A DNA stretch of 64,000 nt, from the NCBI GenBank assembly GCA_012295275.1, contig CM022665.1:3948167-4012166 (forward strand), read 5' to 3'. The stretch comes from Chrysomallon squamiferum (taxonomy: Eukaryota; Mollusca; Gastropoda; Neomphalida; Peltospiridae). The notes under the pieces are model-generated. The model had not been told where the DNA came from. It saw nothing but the letters and a program-made list of their open reading frames with translations, and ran no database searches. Shown piece by piece: positions 26,762 to 41,012 of the stretch. The translations under genes and the position numbers were made by a program. The first letter of the stretch is position 1; each line of letters starts with the position of its first letter.

Positions 26762-29700
26762 AAAATTCTGTTAAATTGGTATATAAATGTATTATAAATT
26801 TAAATATGGAAGAAACAAAAAAGAAAACTACCAACGAGACATTTGGCAGATTGTTGGTTATTTTTGGTATTTGTAGAGGGTGATCTCATCATGCTATATA
26901 TGTCATCACCAAGTTTATATGCACTGTATCATGATTAATCTTTTTCTAGAATAGATTTTTATTGCACCATGAATGACAGATTTATTATTTCTGTATGCCA
27001 ACCAGGCTATCATACAAACACACATAGTTTTTTCTTTTGTAAGCATTTTTAAATTGTGTACTTCATAAACTTCTTCACAGTTCACTTTGGAGAAACTATT
27101 GTTGGTTTTGCCATGAGCATGATAAACACATAAATTTTTATTTTTTTAAAATGTCAGGAAAAAAATAAATCTTAAATTGAAAGTAACTACTGTTTGGACA
27201 TTGCAGTTTTCCAAAATAGTTTTCTGCAAATTTCTAAGAATTCTGAACGTTTTTATTTTAATTTTATAATATTTTATTATTTATTTATTATTAATTTTTC
27301 TTTATTTTTTTTTATTTTTTTTTATTTTTTTTTTTTTCTCTCGCTGTCTTATAGATGTCACTTTTTATATTTCTTGAACATTCTTACCGTAGGCTAGATA
27401 TAGATTTTTTTTTTTTTTTTTTTTTTTTCACTCCTTGAATATGCTTTTAAAACCTGACCTTTCACATTTAAGAAATTAAAAGGTAATTATATAGAAAAAT
27501 AGCTGAGATATATTTTATGATTCTTAGTTTGTTATTCTTAAAATAAAATAGCATTTTATTTATATCTGTTTGTGTGTTACTCTCTGTTTGATGAAAATGT
27601 TGCGTTATTTTTTTTTTCCTTGGTTGATTGTGGGTTGTTTTTTGTGTTTTTTTTTCCTCAAAGAATACATAAACATTTTGTTTCAATTTTTTATTTTATT
27701 ATTTTTTGTTTTTTTTAAAAATCTCTTTCGCCTTTTACTAAGCAACAAGCAAATCTACCCATTAACAAAATACATGTTATTTGTATCTTGTTTCTATCAC
27801 TGTTTAGCACAATTAACATACCATATATGTTGGTGGATTTTTTAATTTTATTTTTTTTTTTTTTTTTTTTTAAATATACAAAATAATTTACTATCAGTTA
27901 TCAAAACAAACTCAAAAAGATAACGATAAAGATAATGATTTTATTCTTTGTAATAATAATAATAATAATAATAATAATTTTAAAAAAAGCTTCTTTATTT
28001 TTTAATTCATTTTATTATTTAAATTGTCTGTTGCAGCACAATCTCAGAATAATATGCATTTATACAACTTATATGGCATTGCTGCCTTATCTAATCTTGC
28101 TAACAATCCAGGTAAATGGCTTACATTCCAGTGAGATTTGGCTTGTTAGCAGACTAGTTTTTCCGCCTGTATAATGGAGTGACACTGCTAATAAGAATTT
28201 TTCTACAATAATTTGGTTGTTGTTGTTGTTGTTATTTTAGTTTATTATTATTATTATTATTTATAATTTTTAAATTTTAATTGTTTAAATAACTGTATAT
28301 ACATCCTAGAACATACATAGTTTTATTATTTTTATTTTTTTATTTTTTTATTAAATTGGTTTAGCATTCTTGAAAATATTTTCTAGAAAAATTACTTTCC
28401 CAGTAACTGATTTGCTTGTGCTGTAAAAAGGTTGAACATATTTACTATTATTATTTTATTTCTTCTAATGTTTTTGATTTTTTTTTAAATTGAATTCCTT
28501 AATTTTGTTTTGATTTTTTTAAGTTATGTTTTGATGTCGTTTATTGCTTTCCAAATATTTGTACCTTGTCAACAGTTAATTTAAAAAAATAATTTTCACA
28601 TGCGCAAACTTAACTTGTTTCTTTTCCAGAATATTCTGTTTCAAAAGATAGTTTGCTATAAAAAAAAATTCACGGCTTTTGAAATGTATGTTACTGACAG
28701 GCCTTGCCTTTTATTTTTCATTTCAAATGTATACCTGTATGTGCATGTGAGACAGCCTTTTTTTATTTTGTTTTTGTTCTTTTTTTAATTTTTTAATTTT
28801 TTTTACTTTTATTTTTTTTATTATTTTTTTTTTTTTTCACATTTACAAAGAATATTTTTAAACACATTTCTGGACTGTAAAGTTTAATATCAGACTGTTG
28901 ATTATTATTTTATATCAAAAGTACAATAATTTATAAACCTATTGTTCAAAAATAAATTAATTTGATAATTTTAAAAATTTATTGTCATCTCAAGCTGATA
29001 TTTTTATTTCTTATTAATTGTTTACGATTCTATTCAGTAAGATTAAAGTGTATGATTTAAATTTTTAATGCAAAATTCTTTAAGGCATTGTCATCTTCTC
29101 CTTTACTGATTTCCAATTTAACACATATCTATTTAATCACTTAGGTTTGTGGATTCGAGAAATGGAGCAAAAAATGAATAAAATTGGTGGAAAAAAATAG
29201 TGCTGTGGTTTTATAGAAAAGCCAATTACTAGATAAGCAGTGAATTCGTTTCTTGTTTATTATTAAATGATGATTGATTCTGTTTTTGCAGCAGCACTGA
29301 ACAGCCTTGGAATACAAAATGTGGCAACTCTGAACCAGATAGCAGCTGCATCAAGCGCTCCCAATATATCGGGTAATTTTTTTCAAGTTTTTTTTAATTT
29401 TTGATTTTATTTAGGTGGTTTTTTTTTAGGGTTTATTATAATATGATTTCAATCTTCTTCACTGGTACACATCCTCCAGGTAGTCTGATTAATCAAAACA
29501 GAATTGCTTAACAAAGACAAGCTCTCAGATTGAAGTCTTGAAGTGCTTTGCTTTGATGTAGTGTTTCTGTAAATCATTATGTTGATTTCATTAGAATTAA
29601 AATTTATAGAAAGAGTTTTGCCCATTCTTTCCTTTATTTTATTATTATTATTATATTTTCATTTTAGTCTTCTTTTTTTTTCTTCTTTTTTTTTATTTTT

Positions 29701-29982
29701 TTTTTTTTCAAATTAGTTTTAAATGAAATCTGTTGACTCTTAAATGTACAGAATTTGAAATAAATTTTTAAGAATGGGATGACTGTTACATTTACTCAGA
29801 AAGTCATGAAATATCCAAATTAAATGAATAGCAAACACTCTGATTTGAAACATTGTCAATTAATAAACTACATTTTTCTAGCCATGCAAGGGAAATATTT
29901 TACTGGTAAGAGGGATGGTTGTACTGTAACGTTTTGTAATTTCTGGTGTTTATTTTAGTGATAAACAGTATTACATTATTGT

Positions 29983-30021
<39 letters not shown>

Positions 30022-30071
30022 TTTTTTATTTTTTTTTTTTTTTTTTTTTTTTAGTTTTATTTTTATTTTTA

Positions 30072-30102
<31 letters not shown>

Positions 30103-32143
30103 TTTTTAGTAAAACAAATACATCTGTGAATGTAATTTAATTCTGTCTTGCATATGGTACACATTTAATGAGTGTGTGTGTGTGTGTGTGTTTTAAAACA
30201 TATTTAAAAAAAAATTATTATTAAGATAATACAAACCATTCAGAAGAAATCCATATTGGTATTTACATTCCATTATAAAATGTAAAACAAAAATGAATTA
30301 TTAATAAGTTTTCAGTTGTTGTAATGTGTATTTCAAATGGTTTTTTTGTTGTTGTCGATGTTGTTGTTTTCTCCATCAACATTTATTTATCTATTTATTT
30401 TAGCTATTCATTCCCATCAATTATTACTCTTTTTTTTAACATTTCATTTATATATTTATTTATTTATTTTTAATTTATTATTTATTCATTCAATACCATG
30501 ATAAATAAACATGCATGCTCTCATAAATCATGATTTTTAACAATTTTTGAGTTCACTTTGAATTAAATACTTACTACTCAAAAGCCTAAAAACAAAAATA
30601 GTTCATAGAAAATAAATCAGATGGAGCAGCATTTCTCAACTGTATTTCTTGTATCCCTGGGGCTCTGCAAGCTCTATACTAAAAATCCTGTTATAAAATA
30701 ATTAAGTGAAAGACCAAGACATTAAAACTAACTAACTAACTAAATAAATAAATCAATCAATAAATAATTTTAAAAATTTAAAATATACCTTTATACATTT
30801 CCTGCCTTTATTATTTTTATAGATAAAAACTGTCATTTTTTAACATTTTTTACTTCATTTTTTTGGTTTAAATTTATAAAATAAAGGTTATTTCTTCCCA
30901 GAATGTAACAGTACAAGAAACATGAATTAAGGGAATGTACTCTGTATAATAATAATAATAATTTTAAAAACTGAAAATATATTTGCCACTGATAAAAAAA
31001 ATTTAAACAAATTAAAAAAAACATTCACTCGTATATCATTAATTTTAGGAAAATAAGTAGTGAATAATAATAATAATTGAGAACTGCTGATCAAATGATT
31101 TTAGTTCTGATTCTTTATTAATCAAAATTACCAACTGTCATGTGATGATTTGGTGGTTTTTAGATATAGTTCGAAGAGGAGATATGACGAGAGGTATTAA
31201 GTTCTCGGTGTCAACTTGAAAGTTGTGATAAAAAGAAAGTGTGGCAATGTTGTTATGTAACGTTCTTCATTTAGATTTGTTTTTTGTTTGCATGCTGTTG
31301 CAATATTCTACAGTATTGTCAGTTTTGTTTATGTTTTCTCTTGTTTGCTGCAGCAATCTTTTAAGGGCTTCTTAATTTTCAACACTTACCATTCTTGGAA
31401 TTAAATACCAGAAGGTTCCAAACAATAAGGCAACCCCTTCAGTTAAGAATATAACTGCCATGTTAAAAGTAGCTGTCACAGGTGTTTCTTAGTCATTTTA
31501 TTGTAGCATGTTCATGCCACTAAATTCTGAAGCATATTTAAAAAAAAAAACAAACCAGAACAGCAGTGTAATGTAACTTTAGCTTTTGAGGATGTTTTAT
31601 GTGTAATTGTAGGGCAAAAGAAGACAATAAATTTGTTATTTATATAAATGTTTAATTGAATTTATAAAAATAACTGAGTTAATAGTATGTTTTAATTTTA
31701 GAAAAGTTGAGATTAACATTTGTTTTCAAGTTACAATTAATGTAAAATCTAGTGACATCTAAGCAGTAAAAAGTATTTCAGTTTCTAAAATGTTTAAAAG
31801 GAAAAAAAAAAAAAAAAAAAAAAACAAGGGGGGGAGGAACTAACAAGAAAAACTATTTTCTCTGACTATTTTCAGTTTAATGAATTAATTTTTTTTACTA
31901 GGTACTTAAGTATTTGATTTCAATTAAAAAAGAAAACCAATTAGTGTGTAGCCCTTTTTTCTTCTTTCTTTTTCTTTTTTCAATTTACTATTTGAAAATT
32001 GTTTTTAACTGATTTGTAAAATGTGTTGCAATATATTTTGCATCTATATGAGCTTATAATTAGTTCGATGATTTAAAGACAAAAAAAAGCATGTGCTTAA
32101 AAATAAAAGGTTTCAGATGTTGGTTGAAATAACCCATAAAGTT

Positions 32144-32196
<53 letters not shown>

Positions 32197-32318
32197 GTAT
32201 AATAACTGATTACCTGATCTGTTTATTGCTTTATTTTACTAATTTTTTTTTTTTTCCTCCAGAAAGTTGGTTTTACATTATTTAAATTACATTTGGAAAA
32301 TAGGTTTCTTTTTCACCT

Positions 32319-32352
<34 letters not shown>

Positions 32353-35300
32353 TTATTTATTGACCTTTTTTCTTTGTTGTTTTTACTGATAAATATATTT
32401 AACTGAATTATATTTTCAAGACAGAAACAGTGGATTTCATGTTTATTGTTTAATTTCTTATTTGTTTAAATTTATTATCGCAACATTGCACGCTGTAAAT
32501 TTTCATTGCGTAGCCTTAGTTTTAATGCTGCTGTTTCTTTCCATGCATGCATTGCTTATCAAGAAAGTCTCCAAAGTAGCAGATTGGCATAAAGGGAGAT
32601 AATTCATTTCTCAACAATAATAAGAAAATATTACATACATTACACAGAGATTCAAGTATTAGGATATTGTATTGAATATACCTGAATGTATATTCTTTCT
32701 TTCTTTCTTTCTGTTTATTTAAATCGCTATCATTATTAGTATTATGTTTTAATTATTAATATTATTATTATTAAATATATTATTATTATTATTATTATTT
32801 TGTATTACAGGCACTATGACAGGGACAACAAGCTCTAACAGTTTTGGAGGTCTGTCCAGCTTGCAGAATCTTGGCAGTAACAATGTGTCCAGCATGTCTG
32901 GCTTGTCCCCAGGTGTTGTTGCGTCCAGCATGAATGGCATTGGTTCCAGTAACCCCTCCAGCATGGACACTCTAAGCCAGGCTTACTCTGGCATCCAGCA
33001 GTATGCAGGTTGGTGCAGTCAGCTTTTATTACTAACATCAACATTTTAATGATGTTAACTGATTTCTGTTGCTTTATATTCTGATGTAAGAAGATTTAAT
33101 CCGAGTTAGAAATGATGGCCAAATGTTTAAAAAACAATCGTTAGGTTTTCGTATACGCTTTGGAAATTACTTTACGGGATACGTATGGCTTATGATTATT
33201 ATTTGATTAAAAAGCCAATAACATTTTTCATCATATGGTATAGTCATTTTGCATGTCCTGTTCTGAAGAATCACAAAATGTTTTGAGTTGTCATTTTTCT
33301 TAGAAAAATGAAATGAATGTATGATGTGTATATTCAGCTTGGTATGAATTTTTTGTTTGTTTGTTTGTTAAAATACTTGAAAATTTACTGTATTTTGACT
33401 TTAATAAGTATTCACATTATGATAAGATTGTTTTCTGTTCTATTCATTTTTGTTCAAAGGCTGATAGAATTTATTTACTTAAAAATAAATAAAAAATAAA
33501 TATTTATTTCATTTATTTATTTATTTATTTATTTTATTTTGCAGTCCTTTATGAATGATTAAATGCTAGATCTTAGTTTATGCATTTTTTTGTACTTTTG
33601 TATCTTTTTTTTTTTTTTTTTTTTGCCACTGTATCGTGAAGTAAAACATTCTGCACCTGCAGGCTGCCTCTTTCACATATGCTTTAAATCTTCTTTTTTT
33701 TTTTTTTTCATTGTAAAGTAGTTTTGTGTAATACAGTGTTAGAAGATAATAAATAATTAAATAGTGTGTGTGTGTGTGTGTCAGAGAGACAGACAGACAG
33801 ACAGACAGAGAGAGAGAGAGACCTTTACAAATTAATTTTTTTAAAACAGCTGAACAGATTTAGTTACTTCAAGTTACATTTGCTATTAGTTTTGTACTTT
33901 CTTTTTCTGATAGTTATTATATTTTTCAAGACAAAATGAATTAGTTGATACTTAAGCAGTGGTTTGTTTAATGGATTTTAATTTACTAATATGTTAATAA
34001 CTTCATTCAGAATAAATTCTCTGACAAAATCATGAAATTTCAAACTTACCTTGCATATAATATAAATAAAAGGTAAAATAATAACCAGACTTAAAAATAA
34101 AAAATAATAATAATAGTAAATAAAAAGTTGATTAATCTAGTTTATAAAACTTCATCAGTTATTTAAAAAAAATAATAAATAAATAAAATAAAAAATTATT
34201 AATTTAATTAAAAACATTATTAAATCTAATATGTTGTTATTTTTGTTTTGACAGGCTTCTCAGGTAATTAGCTAGTTTGTCTTAAAAAGAATGTTTTAAC
34301 TGGGAATTCACTCTGTTTGCAGTGTGTTGTTATTAAGCTCTGTTTGAGAGGCAGCATGTAGACTTGTAATAATTTGCATGCTTTTTATTTATTTATTCAT
34401 TTATTTATTTATTTGTCTAACTCTGCCTTTTATGCATGTAGAAAGGACAGTTTCTTCAGTTGTGATATTACAGAACTTTGTATTCCAGCTTTCAGTTTAT
34501 AACTGATTTTTAGATCACTTTATCTCAGAGGTAACCATTGTGTGCTCTGGTGTAAAAGAAATTTGTGTTTTGCTTCAAGATCTGTACTATTTATTATGTC
34601 TAGTGTGTTTGCTAACTATTTATTTAAAAAAAATAAAAAAATTAAATAATAAAAATTATTTAATATAAAATTAATGCGCAAAGAAATTATCTAGTGACAA
34701 CATTGAAATAATAATAATACTAGTCTTAAATATTTTATTATTATTATGTTTAAGTAAAATTATATAAAAATTCGTTGCACAAGGATTATTTTCTTAATTT
34801 TGGATTTTATTTATTTATTGTTACTTTAATATAAAATTTTATGTCATTTATTGTAATTTACCTTGTTTCCATTGGGTTTTCTAACTGACATTGATTATTT
34901 TTTTTTTTTTTTATTATTTTATCATATTTTTTGTTTATTTTTTATTATTATTGTTATTTGTTTATTTCATATTTTAGTTTATAGTTTGTATAGGTAGTTC
35001 TGGCATTAGATTTTTCACCCTGTTTAAGTTATATCTGTTGCTGATCAGTAAATACTTGTTTGGCCTACTGATAACAGCCATTTTGTTTTCAGCCTGTTTT
35101 TAGTTAGTAATTTTTAAGTAAATTATTAGTACTAATCAACTAGTTCATTGTGTAAAAATACGCATATATAGATATATTTGAAATTGGCACATAATCTTCT
35201 TTAATGCACCATTTTTTTTCTTCCATTCTAATCAGTTATCCATAATTGATTTGTCAAAGAAATTGTTTATAAAAGAGACCTTGTTTCTAATTGTAGAGAA

Positions 35301-36745
35301 ATATCGGCAGATTTCTTCTCTTATCTGACTATTACAAGAAAGTAAAACAAAATATCTGGCACCTAATAAATGTTAAGAAGTGTTGAGATGTCACAAATAA
35401 ATGTTTATGTGTGAGATACAAACCCTAATGATCAAAATAACTCACTGTTAATACATGTATTTGTAAATTGAAAATGATTTCAGAAAGCTAATTTGCTTAT
35501 CTGTGTGTCACAAGAAATCACTGGAATAATACTTTATTTTTGTGTTACTTGATTTATGAATTGGCTAAAGTTTGTGTAGAAATTCCATTTGTGATTTTTG
35601 TCTACAAAGTATTTCAGTTTGAAGTGTTTACAGGAGCAAAAGGAATGAATTAACCAAACTTTAAATTTTTTTTTTTTTTATTTTTTGTTTTTAATTTTTT
35701 TTAAAATAAATATTCTTTTAATAACATTCAAAAATGATGAAAAGAATAAAATGTCTGAAAACAAAAGAGGAACATTTAGATTACTTAATTATAATCTGTA
35801 GTGCTGCTTTATCAAAATCACCAGCAATATGTTAGCATGCTCAGGAATATCTTGAGAAATTGTTAAAAAAAACCCACTAAAAACAAAGAAAAATATACCC
35901 ACACAATACAAAGACGTTAATTGAGCCCATCAACTTCATTTCTTCAGTTTATGAACTTGTTTTTGCTTACTTTAATACATTATAATCAGTACAACAGCTT
36001 TATTAAAAATGGTAACATTCTCATATATTCAGTTTGTGTGTGCAGTGTAATATGGGTATGCATGCAGGCCTGTGCCTCTTACAGGAACTACTGCTTAAAG
36101 ATCGTATCATATTATTAATTTTTATTTTAATATTTCAGTTTTATTACAAACACTTGTTTTTCATGTTACTACGATGCATTATTATTTCTAAAATAATTTT
36201 TAAGTATCACTTATTCAGTTTGGTAGGTTTACCGTTTATGATTAATTAAGGATATTTAGTTGTGTACTTTTTAAAACACATTTTTGATAGTCATACTCTT
36301 TCTTAAAAAGAAAAAATGGTTAAATACAATTATAGGAGGACACTGTAAAGAAAAATAGCATTTGTAATGATACATTTTAAGAATAGCTGACAATGTTTAA
36401 TCTTGGAGTCAGTAAATATGTAATTTTTAAAAATTTCTAAGTGTATGAACTAAAATATTTTTTAATCTGGTCATTTAATTATAAAAATCTTCAAAGCTGT
36501 AAAGAATAAATTATTCTTTTGCTTGTTTTCTTTTAATACTTGAAGCAAAACAATGCTAAGTTGTGGCATTTTAAGAAAATATTTCTTTTTAATTACATTA
36601 ACATAAGAGTTTATAGTCTTTTCCAACTTAAAACAGTACTTCATGGTTTATATTTTTTGTTTTGTTTCTTTTCTTTTTTTTGGGGGGGGGTCGAGTGTAT
36701 ATATTTTTCTCTCTCTCATTTTCTTCTTTTTCTTGAATTATATAG

Positions 36746-36777
<32 letters not shown>

Positions 36778-39700
36778 ATTATTTAGTTTCTAGTTCATTA
36801 GATAAACATTGTTAAAAATGATAATATTTTCTGCTTTCAGCATCCTTTCCCAATGCTTTCAACACACAGGCAGCTGCTCAGTTACAGCAGGCCGCAGCCA
36901 GTTCCCCTGCAGGGAAGCAAACTGAGGGTGAGCATTTTCATTACAGTCTCTACAACGAATATTTCAGTCCTCCCTGCTTGTTGCTATACCTCGTTGGTTG
37001 ATGGTGACAATGCTTTTAGTTAACTTCATTATTTTCTGTTATTGCTTTACTTTTTTTTTTTTTTTTTTTTTTATAATTTAAGTATGGTTTCAGAAAGAAT
37101 ACAATAAAAAAAAAAAAAAAAAAAAAAGTTTACAAATTAAGAAAAGCCACTTTCATGTAATAAATGTGTCAGCATCAAGAAAAAATGAAGAAGAAATTAA
37201 GAAAACCAAAACAAAAATGTCTGTTAGTTTCATTATTGCAACGTGATTAGTAATTTAGTATACTGATATTTTGCTAGGGTCATTGCCTTAGAAAGAAAGA
37301 TAACTTTGTGGTGTGTGGGGGGGATATCAATGCAAAGTTTGTGGCTTTTCTTGTTTGTTCTTTTTCTAAGGTCTGCAAATACAAAAGTTTTTTTTATTAA
37401 AAATTGTAGCTTTTTTAAATTTATTTTAAATTGTTTATTTTATTATTTACTGATTTAAATTAAGTTTTTCGTCACAAGATTTTTAAAATTTTCAGTTCTC
37501 TTCTACAATCACTACAATGAAATGGACTGGTTCTTTGTTTAATTCATTAAGAATACAGATGAGAAATTTAAAGATTGGTGATTTTTCACTGTTTCAAGAA
37601 TATATACATGAAATTCAAGATTAAAATGCCAAGAACAAAAATAATCTGGTTAATTACATATTGCTTTTTGGATAACTAACATTTGTTTTTAATGGGACTA
37701 TTGTATACATCATGTTGTCATTCTTTCTTGTATTGTCTGTAAAACTTTGCACCTGTATTTTGATGTGGTCTGTTTTGCATTGTTTTGTCATCACTTTACT
37801 TCTTGGCCTTTGGTAACATAAAACTTTTTTTTAATTATTATTATTATTTTTTTGTCATATTAACAAACAGAATTTCACATTATTTTTTATTATATATTTT
37901 ATTTTATTTTAATTATTTCATTTTTTTTTTTTTTTTTTTTTTATAAATTAAAAAAAAATATAATAATAAACATTCTTATATAGACACATAAAATATTACT
38001 CATTACAATAACAAAACTGCAAGTGTATTTTTCGCAGCCCTAAATAGGTATATATTATGAAAATAAATAAAAGTTTGATTATTAAAACTGAATTATTATT
38101 ATTATTATTTTTTTTTTTTAAATTAAAAAAAAAAAAAAAAATGAAAATAAAAATACAAAACAAAACAAAACAAACATATTTATATCTTAATTGAAACTGA
38201 AATGAATAAAAGTGAGTGCTGAAATCTCTTGAACTAGTTTTAATTCCGGTTAGTGTTTTCCACTGCTGTGACTGGGGTCAGCTGAAGGCAGTGGTGTTTT
38301 CGAGTCCGCTCTACGTTTTACATTGTGTTGTAGGCACAGAATGGGGCCTTTACAGCAGTTTGGAACAAGATTCTACCAATAGCTATCATGGAAAGACTTT
38401 GTATCATCTTAGTGGACTATACTCCAGAAGTCACGGTAATAAGTCTTGAGAAAGAGAATTTAGTGATCATTTAAAAGCAATCTGCTCCATTCCAACTCTA
38501 AAAGTAAAGAAAGAAAAAAAAAAAGAAGAAGAAAAAAAAATAATAATAAAAAGATAGTTTTAAAAAAATGACATGTACCCCAGTCCCCAAAAATTACAGC
38601 AAAAACAAATGGCAATGACAACAGTAAATGTCCTAGAAATGTTTGATTATACTGTAAGTTTTAGGAAAGTGAAAAAGAAACGTTTTTGTTTTTCTGAAAT
38701 CTTACTGATGTTTTTTTTTCAGTAAATAAATGTTTGTGAAAACAGATGTGGCTTATTGCTTTGACTGTTTTGTCATACTAATATTGCAGTTATTTGTACC
38801 TACATGTTCTTAGCTGCAAAGGCTTTAGAGGTGTTCCTGTTCTTTCTTTTCCACTTACTATTAATTATTATTTAAAAACCTATTACCCATTTTCAGTAAT
38901 AATGCTGGTAAATCATATTTGTGTTTTAGATTTCTTGTGTTTTATGTTGTATTTGTTTTTTGTTCATTGTTTTTTTTAAATGTGTTTTTTCTTTTTTTTT
39001 CTTCTTTTATCTGCACAGAATTTATTTTTCTCTATAACTTGTCTGAATATTCTTCAAGAACAGTAAAACATGTGGCATTTTCTTAAATGGTGTACTATTG
39101 TGAGCATTAACAAATCACAGTTCTTGTTGATCTGCCTCTGTTGCTATAAGTGAGCCTGTGGCATGATGCATGAAAGGACATGGGATTCATCCTTAATTAA
39201 GCCACTACTTTTTTTTTCTTTATGTGGAATGATGCATATAAACGAGTTATATCTACTAACTCAAAGTGGCAACTGTATTCAGTCAGCATGATCTTGTCAT
39301 TGAAAATAAAGAGACACCAAACGACTAACATTTATATTTGTTGAGGTGCTGTTAAACAAATATTTTATTCATCTATTCTGATGTTGGGAAAGGGATGGAG
39401 AATTTTGGTTGGTCAGATGAAAATAATAAAAAAATTATTTTATTTTTAAAAATATTTTATTTATTTCAGGCCCCGATGGAGCTAATTTGTTCATCTATCA
39501 TCTGCCACAGGAGTTCAGTGATCATGACCTCATGCAGATGTTTATCCCATTCGGCACAGTTGTCTCGGCCAAAGTCTTCATCGACAAACAAACCAACCTC
39601 AGCAAGTGCTTTGGTAAATATTTAAATTTAAATGTGCAGTTAAAATGACATCTATTCTGTCATTGTTGCATTAAAATAAAATCTTTATACTACAAGAACA

Positions 39701-40958
39701 ATATTATATTCTTAAAGATTCAAAAAAAAAAATATATATATATAATGACAATAGATGTCATTTTTACTGCACACATTATTTTTTAATTATAATTTAAAAT
39801 TACAGTCCTCTAAATTTCAAGTTTTTAAATTTTTTTTTTTTTTTTTTTTTTTTTAACAATCTTAAACTATTCTAAAATAAAATTAACAACATTCATTTAG
39901 AAATTAAAAGCTTGAACATTTTTTTTGGAATACCTTTTCTTAAAAAAGCTTTTTTAGAAAATGAAATTGTTATTTTTTTATGTTCAGTTAGCAGTATTGA
40001 GAAGTATTATAGATTTTGAAGGTAGAAAGTACAACATTTTGTGGAGAGAGAAAAAAAAAAGAAGAAAAAAGTGTATTTCAGGGGTTTTTTATTTTTTTTG
40101 TTCATTTTGCCCTTTCCCATGTAGCAATAACAAATTAATGTAAAAGTGTTACATTCTCACCTTCAATTATTTTTTTAAAAATAAATAAATAAAAAAAATA
40201 TGTTTTATTTAACCTTTACAAATTATGTAAAAGTTTTTAAACTGTTCTCACGTCTTTGTTATTTATAAACATTTAATCATTTTTCTAGTCATTTGCAGAA
40301 CTGAAAATGTCTGTAATAATGACGTGTTACATTATTTATATAACAAACAAACATCGGTTTTGATGTAATCATCTAAATAATGAGCTGTTATCAACAGGAT
40401 CTTTGACACCAGTGCCAGATGTTTCATAACAGGTTTTTGCTTTCAGATAAATAACCATGTTTAATAGCTATTCACAGCTGATCAATATAATTACTATTAC
40501 TCCCTGACAATGCTGTTGAGTGAAAAACAAATAATCGGAACTGGTGGCTTTTGTCCTTGTTACCTTTTAACTTTGATTTGTAAATAATTATTTAGAAGTA
40601 TTCCACTGTATTTTGTCTATTGTGTAGCATTGTAGATACTAAATTGTTTTACTTATATATCTTGTGTATCTCAGATGGTCATTTTAAAGCTTTTTGAGAG
40701 AAAGAGAGAACAAATCATCATTTAACACAAGGCATTAGATTTAAATGTGAATATTCATTGTATCTGTATATAAAGAATCATTTCCTCCTGGGTTTTAAAA
40801 TTCCTCTTTTTTTATTTTTTATTTATTTATTACTTACAGCTGAAGCAGTCTTATTGTGAATGAAGGTTTTGTTAGTGCGAGGCAAATCCATTGAGAAACA
40901 AAATATATAATAATTTAATGGTGTTTTGAACTGTTTGTTACAACAAAATAATTCAGCT

Positions 40959-41012
<54 letters not shown>

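Larger units (their letters stand above)
29373..32810 (+). other. CELF intron 11
   Basis: About 3.4 kb. It contains (ATTT)n near 29983-30024, a poly-T/poly-A inverted homopolymer at 32150-32196 and an ATT-rich run before exon 12. Two candidate microexons are listed separately. Confidence 0.88.
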
